DNA of 64,000 nucleotides from UBA685 sp049890215 (GTDB taxonomy: Bacteria; Pseudomonadota; Alphaproteobacteria; Puniceispirillales; Puniceispirillaceae): assembly GCA_049890215.1 (NCBI GenBank), contig JBMHBX010000031.1:1-64000 (forward strand), read 5' to 3'. Below, piece by piece: positions 1 through 9,544 of this stretch (position 1 is the first letter of the stretch; each line of letters begins with the position of its first letter). The notes below the pieces were generated by a model. That model searched no databases. It was not told the DNA's origin and saw nothing but the letters and a program-made list of their open reading frames with translations. A program made the translations under genes and the position numbers.

Positions 1-2830
1 GATCAATCGTGGCAACCAGAATAATGGAGTTATTCACCACAATACCAGACAAAGCCACCAGAGCGAACATAGACAGGATATTCATTGATAATCCCATCAC
101 ATAATGCCCGACCACAGCGCCAATCAGGCCAAAGGGGATCATAATCATAACAGCAAAAGGACGAGCCCAACTTGAAAAAACCCATGCCAAAATGACATAG
201 ATACAGATCAATGCCAAAGTCCCGCCTGTAGACATATCAGCAAATGCTTCACCTTGTTCTTGATCACGACCATCAAAACGGAAACGCAACCCTTTGGCAG
301 CGACATCTTCTGCCAAACCTTCATCCAGAATAGCGTCTTTGGCCTGTGTTGTGTTAATCACCTTATCATCCAAATCACCCTGGATAGCCACCTCACGGAA
401 GCCGTCCTGGCGGCGCACCACACTAAAGCCAAGGCGCGGCTCAACTGTTGCCACATCAGCCAAGTCAACATAAGTGCCCTGCGGCGTAATAAGACGCAAA
501 GAGCCTAATGAATCTGTTGAGACCTCCTCACGCGGCAAAGCAAGCCTGACTGTGACTTCTTCATCTCCTCTTGGGAAGCGCTTAACCACACTGCCATCAA
601 GCGCTGCGCGCACCTGATTACCAATAGAGCTCACCGTAAACCCAAGAGACCTGCCAAAGGATGTTAATCTGATAATGCGTTCTTCTGCACCATAATCCAG
701 ATTTTCATCAATATCAGTCGTACCAGGGATCGCATCAACTTTTTGCACAATTTCAAGCGCAGATGATTTCAGCAATTCAAGATCATTACCCATCAGGCGC
801 AAATCAAATTCGCGGCCCGGCGGGCCACCTGTTGGCGCCCTGACAAGCATTCTCTCAAGACCCGGCATAGGGCGGATTTCAGCACGCAATGCAGCCACAA
901 AATCATCAACACGCACCGCACGCTGATCAGCTGTTAGCAACTCTATCACCATGCCAGCCAATAATTCATTCGCCCCCCCTGAGGGTGTACCCTGATCAGC
1001 GGTAAATGTGCCACCTATCTTTGAATAAGCAAATGAAATCAACTCTTCGCCATTCGGCGTCAGATCATCTTCAACCTTATCAAGAGCGCGTTCCACCTCT
1101 TCTAGCATCACAAGCGTCTGTGTTCTGGTAGAGCCTGAGGCCATGGTGATATTGGCAAATACGCGGTCTGCCTCAGGCGCAGAGAAAAAGACGAAATTCA
1201 CACGCCCGCCTGCCATCATACCAACTGCAAAAATAAGCAATCCAAAAGCAAAGGCAAAAGTCACATAGCGGAACCGGAAAGAGGCAGCCACCACACGATA
1301 AAACAGCTTATCCTTGAAAAAGTTAAAGCCTGCATCAAAGTTGAGTCTGAACCATGATGGCTCTGTTTTTTTCGAAGCGCCATAATGGGCCAAATGCGCC
1401 GGCAAAATAAAGAAACATTCCAAAAGCGAGGCCACAAGTACAGCACACACAACAGCCGGAATAGCGCCAATAATGACACCAATAATACCTTTGACCATAA
1501 ACAGTGGCAAAAAGGCTGCCACAGTGGTCAGCATTGCCGATATCACAGGCGGCCCCATACGTTTTGCCGCCAGAACAGACGCATCCGCAATAGGCAGGTT
1601 TCGTTTTTGCTTCAGATATTCTGCATGCTCACCAATTACAATGGCATCATCAACCACAATCCCAAGCGCCATAATAAGGCCAAATAGCGAGATCATATTG
1701 ATTGATTGGCCTGAAATCAGCATCACAGAAAAAGTCGCAAGAAAGGCAACAGGAATACCTGCTGCAACCCAAAAGGCCACACGCCCTGATAAAAAGGCGA
1801 ACAAGACCCCCATCACAATCAGCAAACCACCAAGGCCATTTTCAACCATCAGGCTGATACGTTCTGAAATCAAAATAGCGGCCACATCATGTTGTGCTAA
1901 TTTCAAATTCTCTGGCAATTCACGTTGTTTTTCAGCGATGAACTCTTGAACAATCTGATTCACTGTCAAGCTGTCAGAGCTTTTCCCGCGCTGCACATGC
2001 AATTCAACTGCCGGTGCGCCTTTGTGGAATTGCAAAGTGGCAGGATCTTCTATTGTATCAGTGATCGTTGCCACATCTCCCAAAAGGACGCGGCTGCCAT
2101 CTGCGCGGGCCAAAATTTCAATATCACGATATTCATTCGCACTTTTGCGCAACCCAAGAGAGCGCACACGAAGCGCCCCATCTGCAAAACGCCCGGCAGG
2201 CACATCAACAGAGACAGAAGCGATCGCATTGGAAATAGTGCCAAGCGTAAGGCCAAGACGCGCTAATTCAGCTTCATTGACCTCAATCAAAATCTCTTCA
2301 TCAGGCAGGCCAAGCACTTCGACCTTATCAACACCTATCTGCAGTAAGTCTTCTTTGATTGATTTCGCATAAAACCGCAGGGATTCAAGCGGCAATGGCC
2401 CATAAAGGACAACCCGCGAGATAGTATCATAAAACTCGCCTTTGACAACTTTTGGCGCCTCTGCATCTTTGGGAAAATCAACCTGACCAACGGCTGCTTC
2501 AACATCTGCGAGTGCTTTTTGCATGTCTGTGCCAAAGACAAATTCCACTTGTGTCTGCGCGACCCCTTCAAATGAGCTTGAAGAGACTTTTTTTACATTG
2601 GCAATTGTCCGCAATTCAGGCTCAAGAGGCTGAACAATATTGCTGTCAACATCTTCTGCAGTCGCACCGGACCAGACCACAGACACGGCCACAATCTCAA
2701 CATCTACATCCGGAAAGAACTGGCGGTTTAGCCTGTCTGCTGAGATGATACCTGTGACAATCATCACCACCATAACGATATTGGCAGCGGTTCTGTGACG
2801 GGCAAAAAATTCAATCATTGATGAAAACAT
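1..2830 (-). CDS. RND efflux permease (AcrB/HAE-1 type), C-terminus cut by window edge
   Basis: Proton-driven inner-membrane pump subunit of a tripartite drug or solute exporter. Translating the minus strand gives about 943 continuous residues from ATG at 2830. An AAAGGA ribosome site lies about 9 nt upstream; a second ATG at 2818 is possible. TM1 is near residues 13-31. The TM4 proton-relay motif VVDDAIVIGEH is visible near residue 400. The frame is still open at base 1, just after the SGIVVNNSIIL segment typical of TM10/11, so about 80-120 residues are missing. The membrane-fusion partner is encoded 30 nt upstream on the same strand, as usual for RND pairs. No outer-membrane factor or regulator is seen here. 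Family is sure; substrate is not. Confidence 0.93.
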   Translation of the reverse strand, partial: MFSSMIEFFARHRTAANIVMVVMIVTGIISADRLNRQFFPDVDVEIVAVSVVWSGATAEDVDSNIVQPLEPELRTIANVKKVSSSSFEGVAQTQVEFVFGTDMQKALADVEAAVGQVDFPKDAEAPKVVKGEFYDTISRVVLYGPLPLESLRFYAKSIKEDLLQIGVDKVEVLGLPDEEILIEVNEAELARLGLTLGTISNAIASVSVDVPAGRFADGALRVRSLGLRKSANEYRDIEILARADGSRVLLGDVATITDTIEDPATLQFHKGAPAVELHVQRGKSSDSLTVNQIVQEFIAEKQRELPENLKLAQHDVAAILISERISLMVENGLGGLLIVMGVLFAFLSGRVAFWVAAGIPVAFLATFSVMLISGQSINMISLFGLIMALGIVVDDAIVIGEHAEYLKQKRNLPIADASVLAAKRMGPPVISAMLTTVAAFLPLFMVKGIIGVIIGAIPAVVCAVLVASLLECFFILPAHLAHYGASKKTEPSWFRLNFDAGFNFFKDKLFYRVVAASFRFRYVTFAFAFGLLIFAVGMMAGGRVNFVFFSAPEADRVFANITMASGSTRTQTLVMLEEVERALDKVEDDLTPNGEELISFAYSKIGGTFTADQGTPSGGANELLAGMVIELLTADQRAVRVDDFVAALRAEIRPMPGLERMLVRAPTGGPPGREFDLRLMGNDLELLKSSALEIVQKVDAIPGTTDIDENLDYGAEERIIRLTSFGRSLGFTVSSIGNQVRAALDGSVVKRFPRGDEEVTVRLALPREEVSTDSLGSLRLITPQGTYVDLADVATVEPRLGFSVVRRQDGFREVAIQGDLDDKVINTTQAKDAILDEGLAEDVAAKGLRFRFDGRDQEQGEAFADMSTGGTLALICIYVILAWVFSSWARPFAVMIMIPFGLIGAVVGHYVMGLSMNILSMFALVALSGIVVNNSIILVATID

Positions 2831-2860
2831 CTGTTTTTAGTCCTTTGAGGCCATTATCAC

Positions 2861-4036
2861 TTATTGAGACTGTCCGCCGACAGCGCGCACCCGCACACCA
2901 TCGCCAATAGCCGGCAGCCTTGTTGCGATCAATCTTGTGCCATCGCGAAGGCCTTTGATATATACCTCGCCCGGCGCACGCCACACCACATCAACAAGCT
3001 GAGAGCGCGCCACCCCGCCTTCATTGATATAGACCAAATTATCACCAAAAAGCGCTTCTTCGGGGATTGAGGCAACATTATCAAAAGACCGCCCGATAAA
3101 GGTCACTTTCACAAATGCCCCAGGGCGTATACCAGAGGCCTCAGCATCAATCAGCTCAGCATATAATCTGCCGCCACCATCAATTTTATCAAGCTCTGCA
3201 TTTGTGCGCGCGATAAAGGCTTTGGCAGTTGCCACATCACGCGCGCCTGATTGCCATGTCACTGTCACTGTCTGGCCAAGCAATTGCGGCGCATTGGCAT
3301 ATATCTCTGCCTTGGCAACAAATGGCACTTCCAAAGAGGACTGATCTGTCATGCGCCCGATTGGCGCAGCGTTAGAGGCAATCTGTCCAAGACCGATGGC
3401 CACATCTGATAATGTGCCTGTAAAAGGCGCCTTCAGGCTTGAATCAGAAATATCCTTGCGCCGTGAGCGTTCTGCAACCCGCAATTGTGCGATACGAGAC
3501 TGAGAGGCAATTAGCTGGCTTTCTGTCACAGCAACCGCAAGCTCAGCCTCATCTAAATTGGCGTCTGAGACCACATTCTGAGAGGCCATATTTTTGGTCC
3601 GCTCAAGTGTCTTTTTGCGCAAATCAAGCTGTTTTTGCAATGACGCTGACTGCGCCTGTTCACCGGCGATCTGGGCTAACAACTCATCAAGCGCCAGCTC
3701 ATAGCGTGTGGTATCAAGACGGGCAAGCTCCTCACCTTCCTGAACAAGCGCACCATTGCGTAAAGCAGGCGAAATCCAGCTCACCTCACCTTGTACTGAA
3801 AAGCGCAAATCAGCTTTGCGAGAGGCAACCACAGTTCCATAGGCAGTCTCCAGAGGCTGCGATGTCTGGTTCGTCACCACAAAATCACTTACCGTCCAGA
3901 TTTGCGGCGCGGCAGGCTCTGATGCCACCTGCGGTTTTGTTGCGATAAGGTAATTGTACAAAGCAATGAAACCTGCAAAGACAATGATGGCAGGCACGCC
4001 GCGCAACAAAAAAGTGGTGATGATTTTTTTGAACAT
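2861..4036 (-). CDS. RND efflux periplasmic adaptor (HlyD/membrane fusion family)
   Basis: A 391-residue periplasmic adaptor that links an RND permease to an outer-membrane channel. An N-terminal membrane anchor covers about residues 12-30. It is followed by a barrel-sandwich half (SVQGEVSWISPALRNGALV near 80-100), a helical coiled-coil hairpin near 120-200 rich in Q, L, E and K, and the returning lipoyl half (LKAPFTGTLSDVAIGLGQ near 200-220). Beta-barrel and membrane-proximal domains follow. The length fits the family. It ends 30 nt before the permease start, so the two form an operon. The 233 bp upstream to the divergent MATE gene must hold its promoter; I could not assign a regulator. Confidence 0.92.
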   Translation of the reverse strand: MFKKIITTFLLRGVPAIIVFAGFIALYNYLIATKPQVASEPAAPQIWTVSDFVVTNQTSQPLETAYGTVVASRKADLRFSVQGEVSWISPALRNGALVQEGEELARLDTTRYELALDELLAQIAGEQAQSASLQKQLDLRKKTLERTKNMASQNVVSDANLDEAELAVAVTESQLIASQSRIAQLRVAERSRRKDISDSSLKAPFTGTLSDVAIGLGQIASNAAPIGRMTDQSSLEVPFVAKAEIYANAPQLLGQTVTVTWQSGARDVATAKAFIARTNAELDKIDGGGRLYAELIDAEASGIRPGAFVKVTFIGRSFDNVASIPEEALFGDNLVYINEGGVARSQLVDVVWRAPGEVYIKGLRDGTRLIATRLPAIGDGVRVRAVGGQSQ

Positions 4037-4269
4037 ATTTGCCTCTTACGTCCTTTTAATTTGTCTGTGACAATATCAGCCTGCAAAACATTAAAATGGG
4101 GGCGGGCTGTGTTATCAGCCGCCTGTTTGCTTGTGATGATTTACGCAAGCCAGAGTTATGTGGATGATTGCCGGCACCCATTGATGCGTTTATATAAAAA
4201 GCATATAGCCTCTTGTCTAGCGCTGATCTATGATATGAGATTGCTTGTCCTGTTTGCAAGAGAGACCTA

Positions 4270-5664
4270 ATGCCCCTGTTCTACATTCAAAAGCGCTACA
4301 GATCATCTGCGATGATGAAGACTCTGACCAAGCTGACTATCCCGCTTGTTGCCTCACAAATTGCGTCTTTTGGCATTATGACCGCAGATATTATCATGAT
4401 GGGTCGTTTGAGTGTGTTTGATTTGGCTGCCGGCTCTCTTGCCATCCGCTATTATCAGCCTTTTTATTTCTTTGCTCTGGGCCTGATGGCTGTGATTGCC
4501 CCATTAATCGCCCAGGCCATTGGCAGTGGTGATCCTCAGGCAGCACGGCGCACCTTTCGCCAGGGGCTTGTGATTGCGCTTGCCATCGGGTTTATGACCA
4601 TGCCGCTTGTCATTTATGGTGCGCCAATTTTATCACTTCTGGGTCAGGGAGAAGATGTTGCCGGTCACGCGGTCGATTTCCTGTTTTGGACAGGCTTATC
4701 AATGCCGATGTTTTTTCTTTTCATGATCTTCCGGTTTTTTGTCATTGGCAATCAAAAGACAGGGGCACAGCTGATCGTCACTCTGACAGGGCTGATTGTG
4801 AATATTATTTTGAATCCTCTTTTGGCTCTTGGCGGGTTTGGTATCGCGCCGATGGGCCTGTCAGGCGTGGCCATTGCCACTTTGATAAGCTATGGCGTGA
4901 TGAATGTGATGATGGCAGCTTATGTGCAATTTCATCCTGATTTTCGCAATTTTGAGCCTTTTGTGCGTCTGTGGCGCCTTGATATGGGCCTGATGAGGCG
5001 TATCATCCGCCTTGGCATTCCAAATGCCATCATTGTAATGAGTGAAACAGGCATGTTTGTGATTGCCGGCTTCATGATTGGGACATTTGGCACAGCTGCG
5101 CTTGCCTCTGCCGGTATTGCCAATCAAATTGCCGCGATGGCCTTTATGGTCCCCCTTGGCTTATCACAAGCAACCGCCTCAGTCGTAGGGCGGGCAGCAG
5201 GTGAAAAGGACGCTTTGCAAGTCGGCACTGCCGGATGGAGCGCTCATATTCTTGGCCTTATCATTGCGCTTCCTATGACAGCCTTTTTACTACTTTATCC
5301 TGAAATGCTCGCGAATATTTTCATAAAGCCTGACGATATCAACTATCAGGAAACACTGCCCATTGTGGTATCAATGCTCTTTTTCATTGGTCTTTTTCAG
5401 GTTTTTGACGGCATGCAGATCATTGCAAGTGCAAAATTGCGCGGCATTAATGATACCAAAGTTCCGGCCCTGATCGCTGTGATATCCTATTGGGGTGTTG
5501 GCGTGGGCTCTGCTTATATCTTATCATTTATGCTTGGGTTTGGCCCTGCCGTTATTTGGGGCGGGCTTGGCATTGGTCTGGCCGCCGCCTCTTTGGTCAC
5601 CACCCTTCGATGGGCAAACCACCTTGACCAGATTGGCAAAGGGCGCCCAATATTAATAGGATAA
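4270..5664 (+). CDS. MATE family multidrug/organic cation efflux protein
   Basis: A 464-residue polytopic membrane protein of the MATE (NorM/DinF) family. It exports cationic compounds by Na+ or H+ antiport. About 12 hydrophobic helices are visible in two related halves. Family-typical segments include LTIPLVASQI with DIIMMGRL in the first helices and GIANQIAAMAFMVPLGLSQA at the start of the second half. The start at 4270 follows GAGAGAC; an in-frame ATG-ATG at 4312, right before the conserved LTKLTIP stretch, is an alternative with no clear ribosome site. It is divergent from the RND operon. Substrate unknown. Confidence 0.9.
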   Translation: MPLFYIQKRYRSSAMMKTLTKLTIPLVASQIASFGIMTADIIMMGRLSVFDLAAGSLAIRYYQPFYFFALGLMAVIAPLIAQAIGSGDPQAARRTFRQGLVIALAIGFMTMPLVIYGAPILSLLGQGEDVAGHAVDFLFWTGLSMPMFFLFMIFRFFVIGNQKTGAQLIVTLTGLIVNIILNPLLALGGFGIAPMGLSGVAIATLISYGVMNVMMAAYVQFHPDFRNFEPFVRLWRLDMGLMRRIIRLGIPNAIIVMSETGMFVIAGFMIGTFGTAALASAGIANQIAAMAFMVPLGLSQATASVVGRAAGEKDALQVGTAGWSAHILGLIIALPMTAFLLLYPEMLANIFIKPDDINYQETLPIVVSMLFFIGLFQVFDGMQIIASAKLRGINDTKVPALIAVISYWGVGVGSAYILSFMLGFGPAVIWGGLGIGLAAASLVTTLRWANHLDQIGKGRPILIG

Positions 5665-5730
5665 CTCGTCTTTGAAAACAGGGCGCAAAAATGGCGCCAC
5701 ATAACGCAACGATCATAAAGGAAAAAACAG

Positions 5731-8478
5731 ATAGCTGAAGAACAGATCATCATTGAAACGCTATCTGCCCCTCTTCTGCCGTCAGATAAAGCGCAGCAAG
5801 ATTTGTGGCTTGCAGAAGCAAAGGCCTGCTTACCTGAAAAAGCAGATAAGACTCTTATCACCAATCTGGCTGCCATCATTTACGCTGCACCACATCTTCA
5901 TCTGATTGCCAAGCGTCTGGCAGATACGCACCCTGATGATGCCATAAAAGCGGCCAATGGCCATTATGAGGGTATTTTATCAGACGCCAAAACCGCCTTC
6001 TGTGAGGCGATTGATAAAGCCCATGATGAGACAACCTTAATGAGCGCCTTGCGTCATTACCGCTACCGCTGTTTTTTCGCTCTTGCTTTGTCTGAATTGA
6101 CAGGACATATCACAAGCGCTGTCCAGTCTCATCATCTCTCACAATGTGCTGAGATAGCTTTGCGCCTGATTTTACAACGCCTTTGTGATATGAGGCAATT
6201 TGATCAAACCGGCATTGTCATCCTTGCGATGGGCAAGCTTGGCGCACAAGAGCTGAATTATTCATCAGACATAGATCTTATTGTTCTTTATAAGACAAGC
6301 CGCTCAGATGATGAGGCAGACAAAGCTGTGAAAATCACAAAACAGCTTGTTCAGATCTTCCAGACACAAACGAAAGATGGCTTTGCCTGGCGGGTTGATT
6401 TGCGCCTGCGCCCTGATCCTGGCGCGACTGCCATTGCCCTTAGCTATGAGGCGGCTATCAGCTATTATGAATCAGTCGCGCGCAGTTGGGAGAGAGCTGT
6501 TTTCATTCGGGCAAGACCCGTGGCAGGCAATTGTGATTTAGGCCATGGATTTTTGCAGGCCATCTCTCCTTTTATCTGGCGCAGACAGCTTGATTATTCC
6601 TTGCTCGCCGACATGACCAATTGGGTCACGCATTATCCGATGAGCAAAGATGGCACAGCCTATGATGTTAAAAAAGGCGCTTATGCTATCCGCCATATTG
6701 AAATGATGACAAGCTTGTTACAATTGCTTCATGGGGGACGGGATAAGCAGTTGCGCACACACAGAACGGATATCGCTTTGCAGGCTCTGGCAAAGGCTGG
6801 CCATCTCAGCAACCATGACAGTCAACAAGCCATTTGTTTATACTGGCAATGGCGTGCCATAGAGCATCGCCTGCAATATTGCCGTGATACGCATATTTAT
6901 CAGTTACCAAAATCACCCCAAGAATTTCAGCAATTTGCCCGATTTGTGGGATTTGAGACTGGCAAGGGGTTATATGAACATCTGCTTTGCCTGCAGGATA
7001 TGACCAAAAAACATGCAGGCCATATGGTGATAAAAGACCTGATCGCAGCCCATATTGGTGCCCAACAACAAGGGGCATGGCCGGCAGATGAAGATAGCCA
7101 AAAAAGCTATTTGCAACAAATGGGCTTTGCACGCCCGGCACAAGCCATACAGATGATCGAAAGCTGGCTGTCTGGCAGATATAATGCCACCAGAAGTGAG
7201 CGCGCACGCACAACCTTAACAAAATTATTACCAGTGGTGATTGAACAGCTTGCCGAAGGCGATGATATCGACTCTCATTTCATTGGATTTGCACAATTTT
7301 TGGAATCTCTTCCTGCCGGTGTTCAGGTCTTCTCGTTGCTTCAACAACATCCGCAATTGATCAAGCTTATCAGCAATTTGACGCTTGGCGCACCTGCCTT
7401 AATGCAAGAGTTAACACAGCACCCTCACATATTTGAACAAATGTTGGGGGAGTCATTTTTTGCCCCTTTGTCATCTCATCCGGATTTCACCGCCACACTT
7501 GCTTCCCTTACCGCAGGTAAACCGCCTGAAATGCAGCTTGATGCTATCAGATTATTTGCCAAAGAAGCCAAATTCCGCGCAGAAGCACATATCCTGACCT
7601 ATCCTGAAAATGCCGAAGATGCACATGACTATTTATCTGACTTGGCAGATGCCTGTCTTCTGGCAAGCTTTGATGTAACAATATCTGCCTTTGAGGCAGA
7701 TTATGGCAAAGTGCCTGAATCTGAATTAGCGATTTTACTGCTTGGCAGGGCCGGTGAAAAGCGTCTGACTCCTCAATCTGATATTGACCTTATCTTTATC
7801 TATGACGGGCATGGTGAGACGATGTCTGATGGCGCAAAACAGCTTAGCTGTGGTCATTATTACCAAAGGCTGGCACAACGCCTTGTGAGTTGGATGACCA
7901 CCAAAACAGCTTCAGGCGCTTTATATGAGCTTGATACAAGATTGCGCCCAAATGGCAATGCAGGTCCGCTTGCCACCCATTTTGAAAGCTGGCAGAGCTA
8001 TCTGACTGATAATGCCTGGCCGTTCGAAAAACTGGCCTTGCGCAAAGCCCGCCTTCTGACCCGTAAACAACAAAATGCCACAAAGCTTCATCACAAAATC
8101 ACGCAACATTTGCAAGAGATTCAGACAGCCAGCCTGCCAAAAGAACAACTGATAAGTGAAATCAGCCTTTTGCGCGATAAATTGGCACTGACAAGCTATG
8201 ATGAATGGGACTTCAAAAAACAACGTGGCGGCTTGCTTGATTGTGAGTTTTTGACTCATATCACCGCCACCAGGCCGAAGTTGGCAGATAATTTGAACCA
8301 TTTAAGCCTTATCAAGGCAGTGATGATGCCAAAATCAACTAATAAGGCGCCCCCACTATCATTCCAAAAAGAGCTTTGCCGCATCATGCAACAAAGCTCA
8401 TTTGACAAAGCAAGACAAGCGCTTGCCTCACAGATGTCAGCGCTTGCAACAGCGCTTGATAAAAAACTAGGCCTTTAA
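5731..8478 (+). CDS. glnE: Bifunctional glutamine synthetase adenylyltransferase/adenylyl-removing enzyme
   Basis: GlnE adds AMP to, or removes it from, glutamine synthetase in response to PII, setting ammonium assimilation. Two nucleotidyltransferase cores are visible. The N-terminal adenylyl-removase core has GKLGAQELNYSSDIDLI, and the C-terminal adenylyltransferase core has GRAGEKRLTPQSDIDLI. Both keep the paired Asp metal ligands and each is followed by a helical GlnE segment. The reading frame is open from a TAA at 5716 but has no ATG or GTG near the expected N-terminus. ATA at 5731 sits 8 nt after AAAGGA and gives about 915 residues. TTG at 5803 would give 891 but lacks a ribosome site. 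The last 12 bp overlap the convergent DUF6691 gene. Identity is sure; the start is uncertain. Confidence 0.93.
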   Translation: MAEEQIIIETLSAPLLPSDKAQQDLWLAEAKACLPEKADKTLITNLAAIIYAAPHLHLIAKRLADTHPDDAIKAANGHYEGILSDAKTAFCEAIDKAHDETTLMSALRHYRYRCFFALALSELTGHITSAVQSHHLSQCAEIALRLILQRLCDMRQFDQTGIVILAMGKLGAQELNYSSDIDLIVLYKTSRSDDEADKAVKITKQLVQIFQTQTKDGFAWRVDLRLRPDPGATAIALSYEAAISYYESVARSWERAVFIRARPVAGNCDLGHGFLQAISPFIWRRQLDYSLLADMTNWVTHYPMSKDGTAYDVKKGAYAIRHIEMMTSLLQLLHGGRDKQLRTHRTDIALQALAKAGHLSNHDSQQAICLYWQWRAIEHRLQYCRDTHIYQLPKSPQEFQQFARFVGFETGKGLYEHLLCLQDMTKKHAGHMVIKDLIAAHIGAQQQGAWPADEDSQKSYLQQMGFARPAQAIQMIESWLSGRYNATRSERARTTLTKLLPVVIEQLAEGDDIDSHFIGFAQFLESLPAGVQVFSLLQQHPQLIKLISNLTLGAPALMQELTQHPHIFEQMLGESFFAPLSSHPDFTATLASLTAGKPPEMQLDAIRLFAKEAKFRAEAHILTYPENAEDAHDYLSDLADACLLASFDVTISAFEADYGKVPESELAILLLGRAGEKRLTPQSDIDLIFIYDGHGETMSDGAKQLSCGHYYQRLAQRLVSWMTTKTASGALYELDTRLRPNGNAGPLATHFESWQSYLTDNAWPFEKLALRKARLLTRKQQNATKLHHKITQHLQEIQTASLPKEQLISEISLLRDKLALTSYDEWDFKKQRGGLLDCEFLTHITATRPKLADNLNHLSLIKAVMMPKSTNKAPPLSFQKELCRIMQQSSFDKARQALASQMSALATALDKKLGL

Positions 8479-8880
8479 TTTTGCACCAATCTTGAGCCCG
8501 ACAGCCATGCAGGTAACAAAAATCACCACTGGCCAAAAAGCAAGAGATAACACGGCGATAGCAGGGCCGGGGCATAAACCGCCAAGCCCCCAGCCAATCC
8601 CAAAAAAGGCAGCGCCCAGTAATAAAGGCCTGTCCATCTTCATCATGGTGGGAAAGTGAAATTTATCGCCAAATACAGGGCCTTGTCTTCTCTTGATTAG
8701 CGGAAACCCAATTGCCGCAACGCCAATGCCACCAACCATCACAAAGGCTAATGAAGGATCCCATAATCTTGTTATATCCAAAAACCCCTGCACTTTGGCA
8801 GGATTCAACATGCCTGCCATCGCCAGACCAAAACCAAAAACAAGACCGATAATCAATGCAGAAAGTGATTCTTTCATCAT
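8467..8880 (-). CDS. YeeE/YedE-family half-transporter (DUF6691)
   Basis: A 137-residue membrane protein that is the second half of a split YeeE/YedE (TsuA-like) system. The family is linked to uptake of thiosulfate or related sulfur species. Four to five hydrophobic helices are visible, with the LNPAKVQGFLD motif near residue 26 and GGLCPGPA near residue 102; the Cys of the latter is the conserved channel cysteine of the family. It lies 10 bp downstream of the other half (8891-9313), so they are translated together. Its end overlaps the convergent glnE. Sulfur-compound transport is family knowledge, not shown here. Confidence 0.85.
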   Translation of the reverse strand: MMKESLSALIIGLVFGFGLAMAGMLNPAKVQGFLDITRLWDPSLAFVMVGGIGVAAIGFPLIKRRQGPVFGDKFHFPTMMKMDRPLLLGAAFFGIGWGLGGLCPGPAIAVLSLAFWPVVIFVTCMAVGLKIGAKLKA

Positions 8881-8890
8881 AAAGCGCCCC

Positions 8891-9313
8891 TTAAAATAAA
8901 CCGATCACAAAGACTGTGATCATGCCTGTGGCAACAAAACTAATGGTGGCACCAATAGAGCGAACCGAAAATCGTGAAATGCCGCAAATACCATGTCCTG
9001 ATGTACAGCCAGAGCCAAGCGCCGTGCCAATCCCCACAAGCAAGCCTGCCACGCCAAGCACCGGCAAAGAGGCTACCATCTGCATATCAACCGGACCATT
9101 TATGAACGTAAAAAGAACAGGCCCCAAAATGACGCCAATCAAAAAGGAAAGGCGCCACCTGCGCCCCTGACCTGTCCCCAAAGCGGCTCCGGCAATACCA
9201 GAAATGCCCATGATCCTGCCATTAAAGGCCATTAATAAAACAGCCGCTAATCCAATCAGCGCACCGCCAATGGTGGAGTCTAAAGCGGTGAAATTTGCCC
9301 AATCTATTTGCAT
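8891..9313 (-). CDS. YeeE/YedE-family half-transporter, N-terminal partner
   Basis: A 140-residue membrane protein, the first half of the split YeeE/YedE sulfur-transport pair. Helices are interrupted by the family's cysteine motif GSGCTSGHGICG near residue 100. The ATG at 9313 is preceded at 9 nt by GGGGGA; an upstream GTG at 9334 lacks a ribosome site, so I chose the ATG. In other proteobacteria such pairs are often controlled by ArsR/BigR-type repressors or accompany persulfide dioxygenases; neither is next to it here. The divergent neighbour is an MFS permease. Confidence 0.83.
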   Translation of the reverse strand: MQIDWANFTALDSTIGGALIGLAAVLLMAFNGRIMGISGIAGAALGTGQGRRWRLSFLIGVILGPVLFTFINGPVDMQMVASLPVLGVAGLLVGIGTALGSGCTSGHGICGISRFSVRSIGATISFVATGMITVFVIGLF

Positions 9314-9544
9314 AATCTTGCGTCCCCCAATCACTTAAATCTTTATTGTGACGTTTGTTTTTTACCTATTTGCAATAATTTGGTTGCCACTTATCGAAAA
9401 TGCGACCATAGAAAGGCGAGAATAGGCGAGCATTCACTTATCATAAAGTGCATATTTCAGTCTAGGGAGTAAAGGTAGATGGTCAGCATGACACATGCGG
9501 CCATCTGGTAATTGTGGCATTTTTGGTGAGAAAGAGCCCGTCAC

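Noticed and set aside
2022..2748. Several plus-strand ORFs of 98-116 codons opposite the RND permease
   Set aside because: They are shadows of a conserved minus-strand gene whose frame is continuous to the window edge.
4056..4259. Overlapping short ORFs on both strands between the RND adaptor and the MATE gene
   Set aside because: Both are antisense to one another, lack ribosome sites and look like no protein family; the region is more likely promoter DNA.
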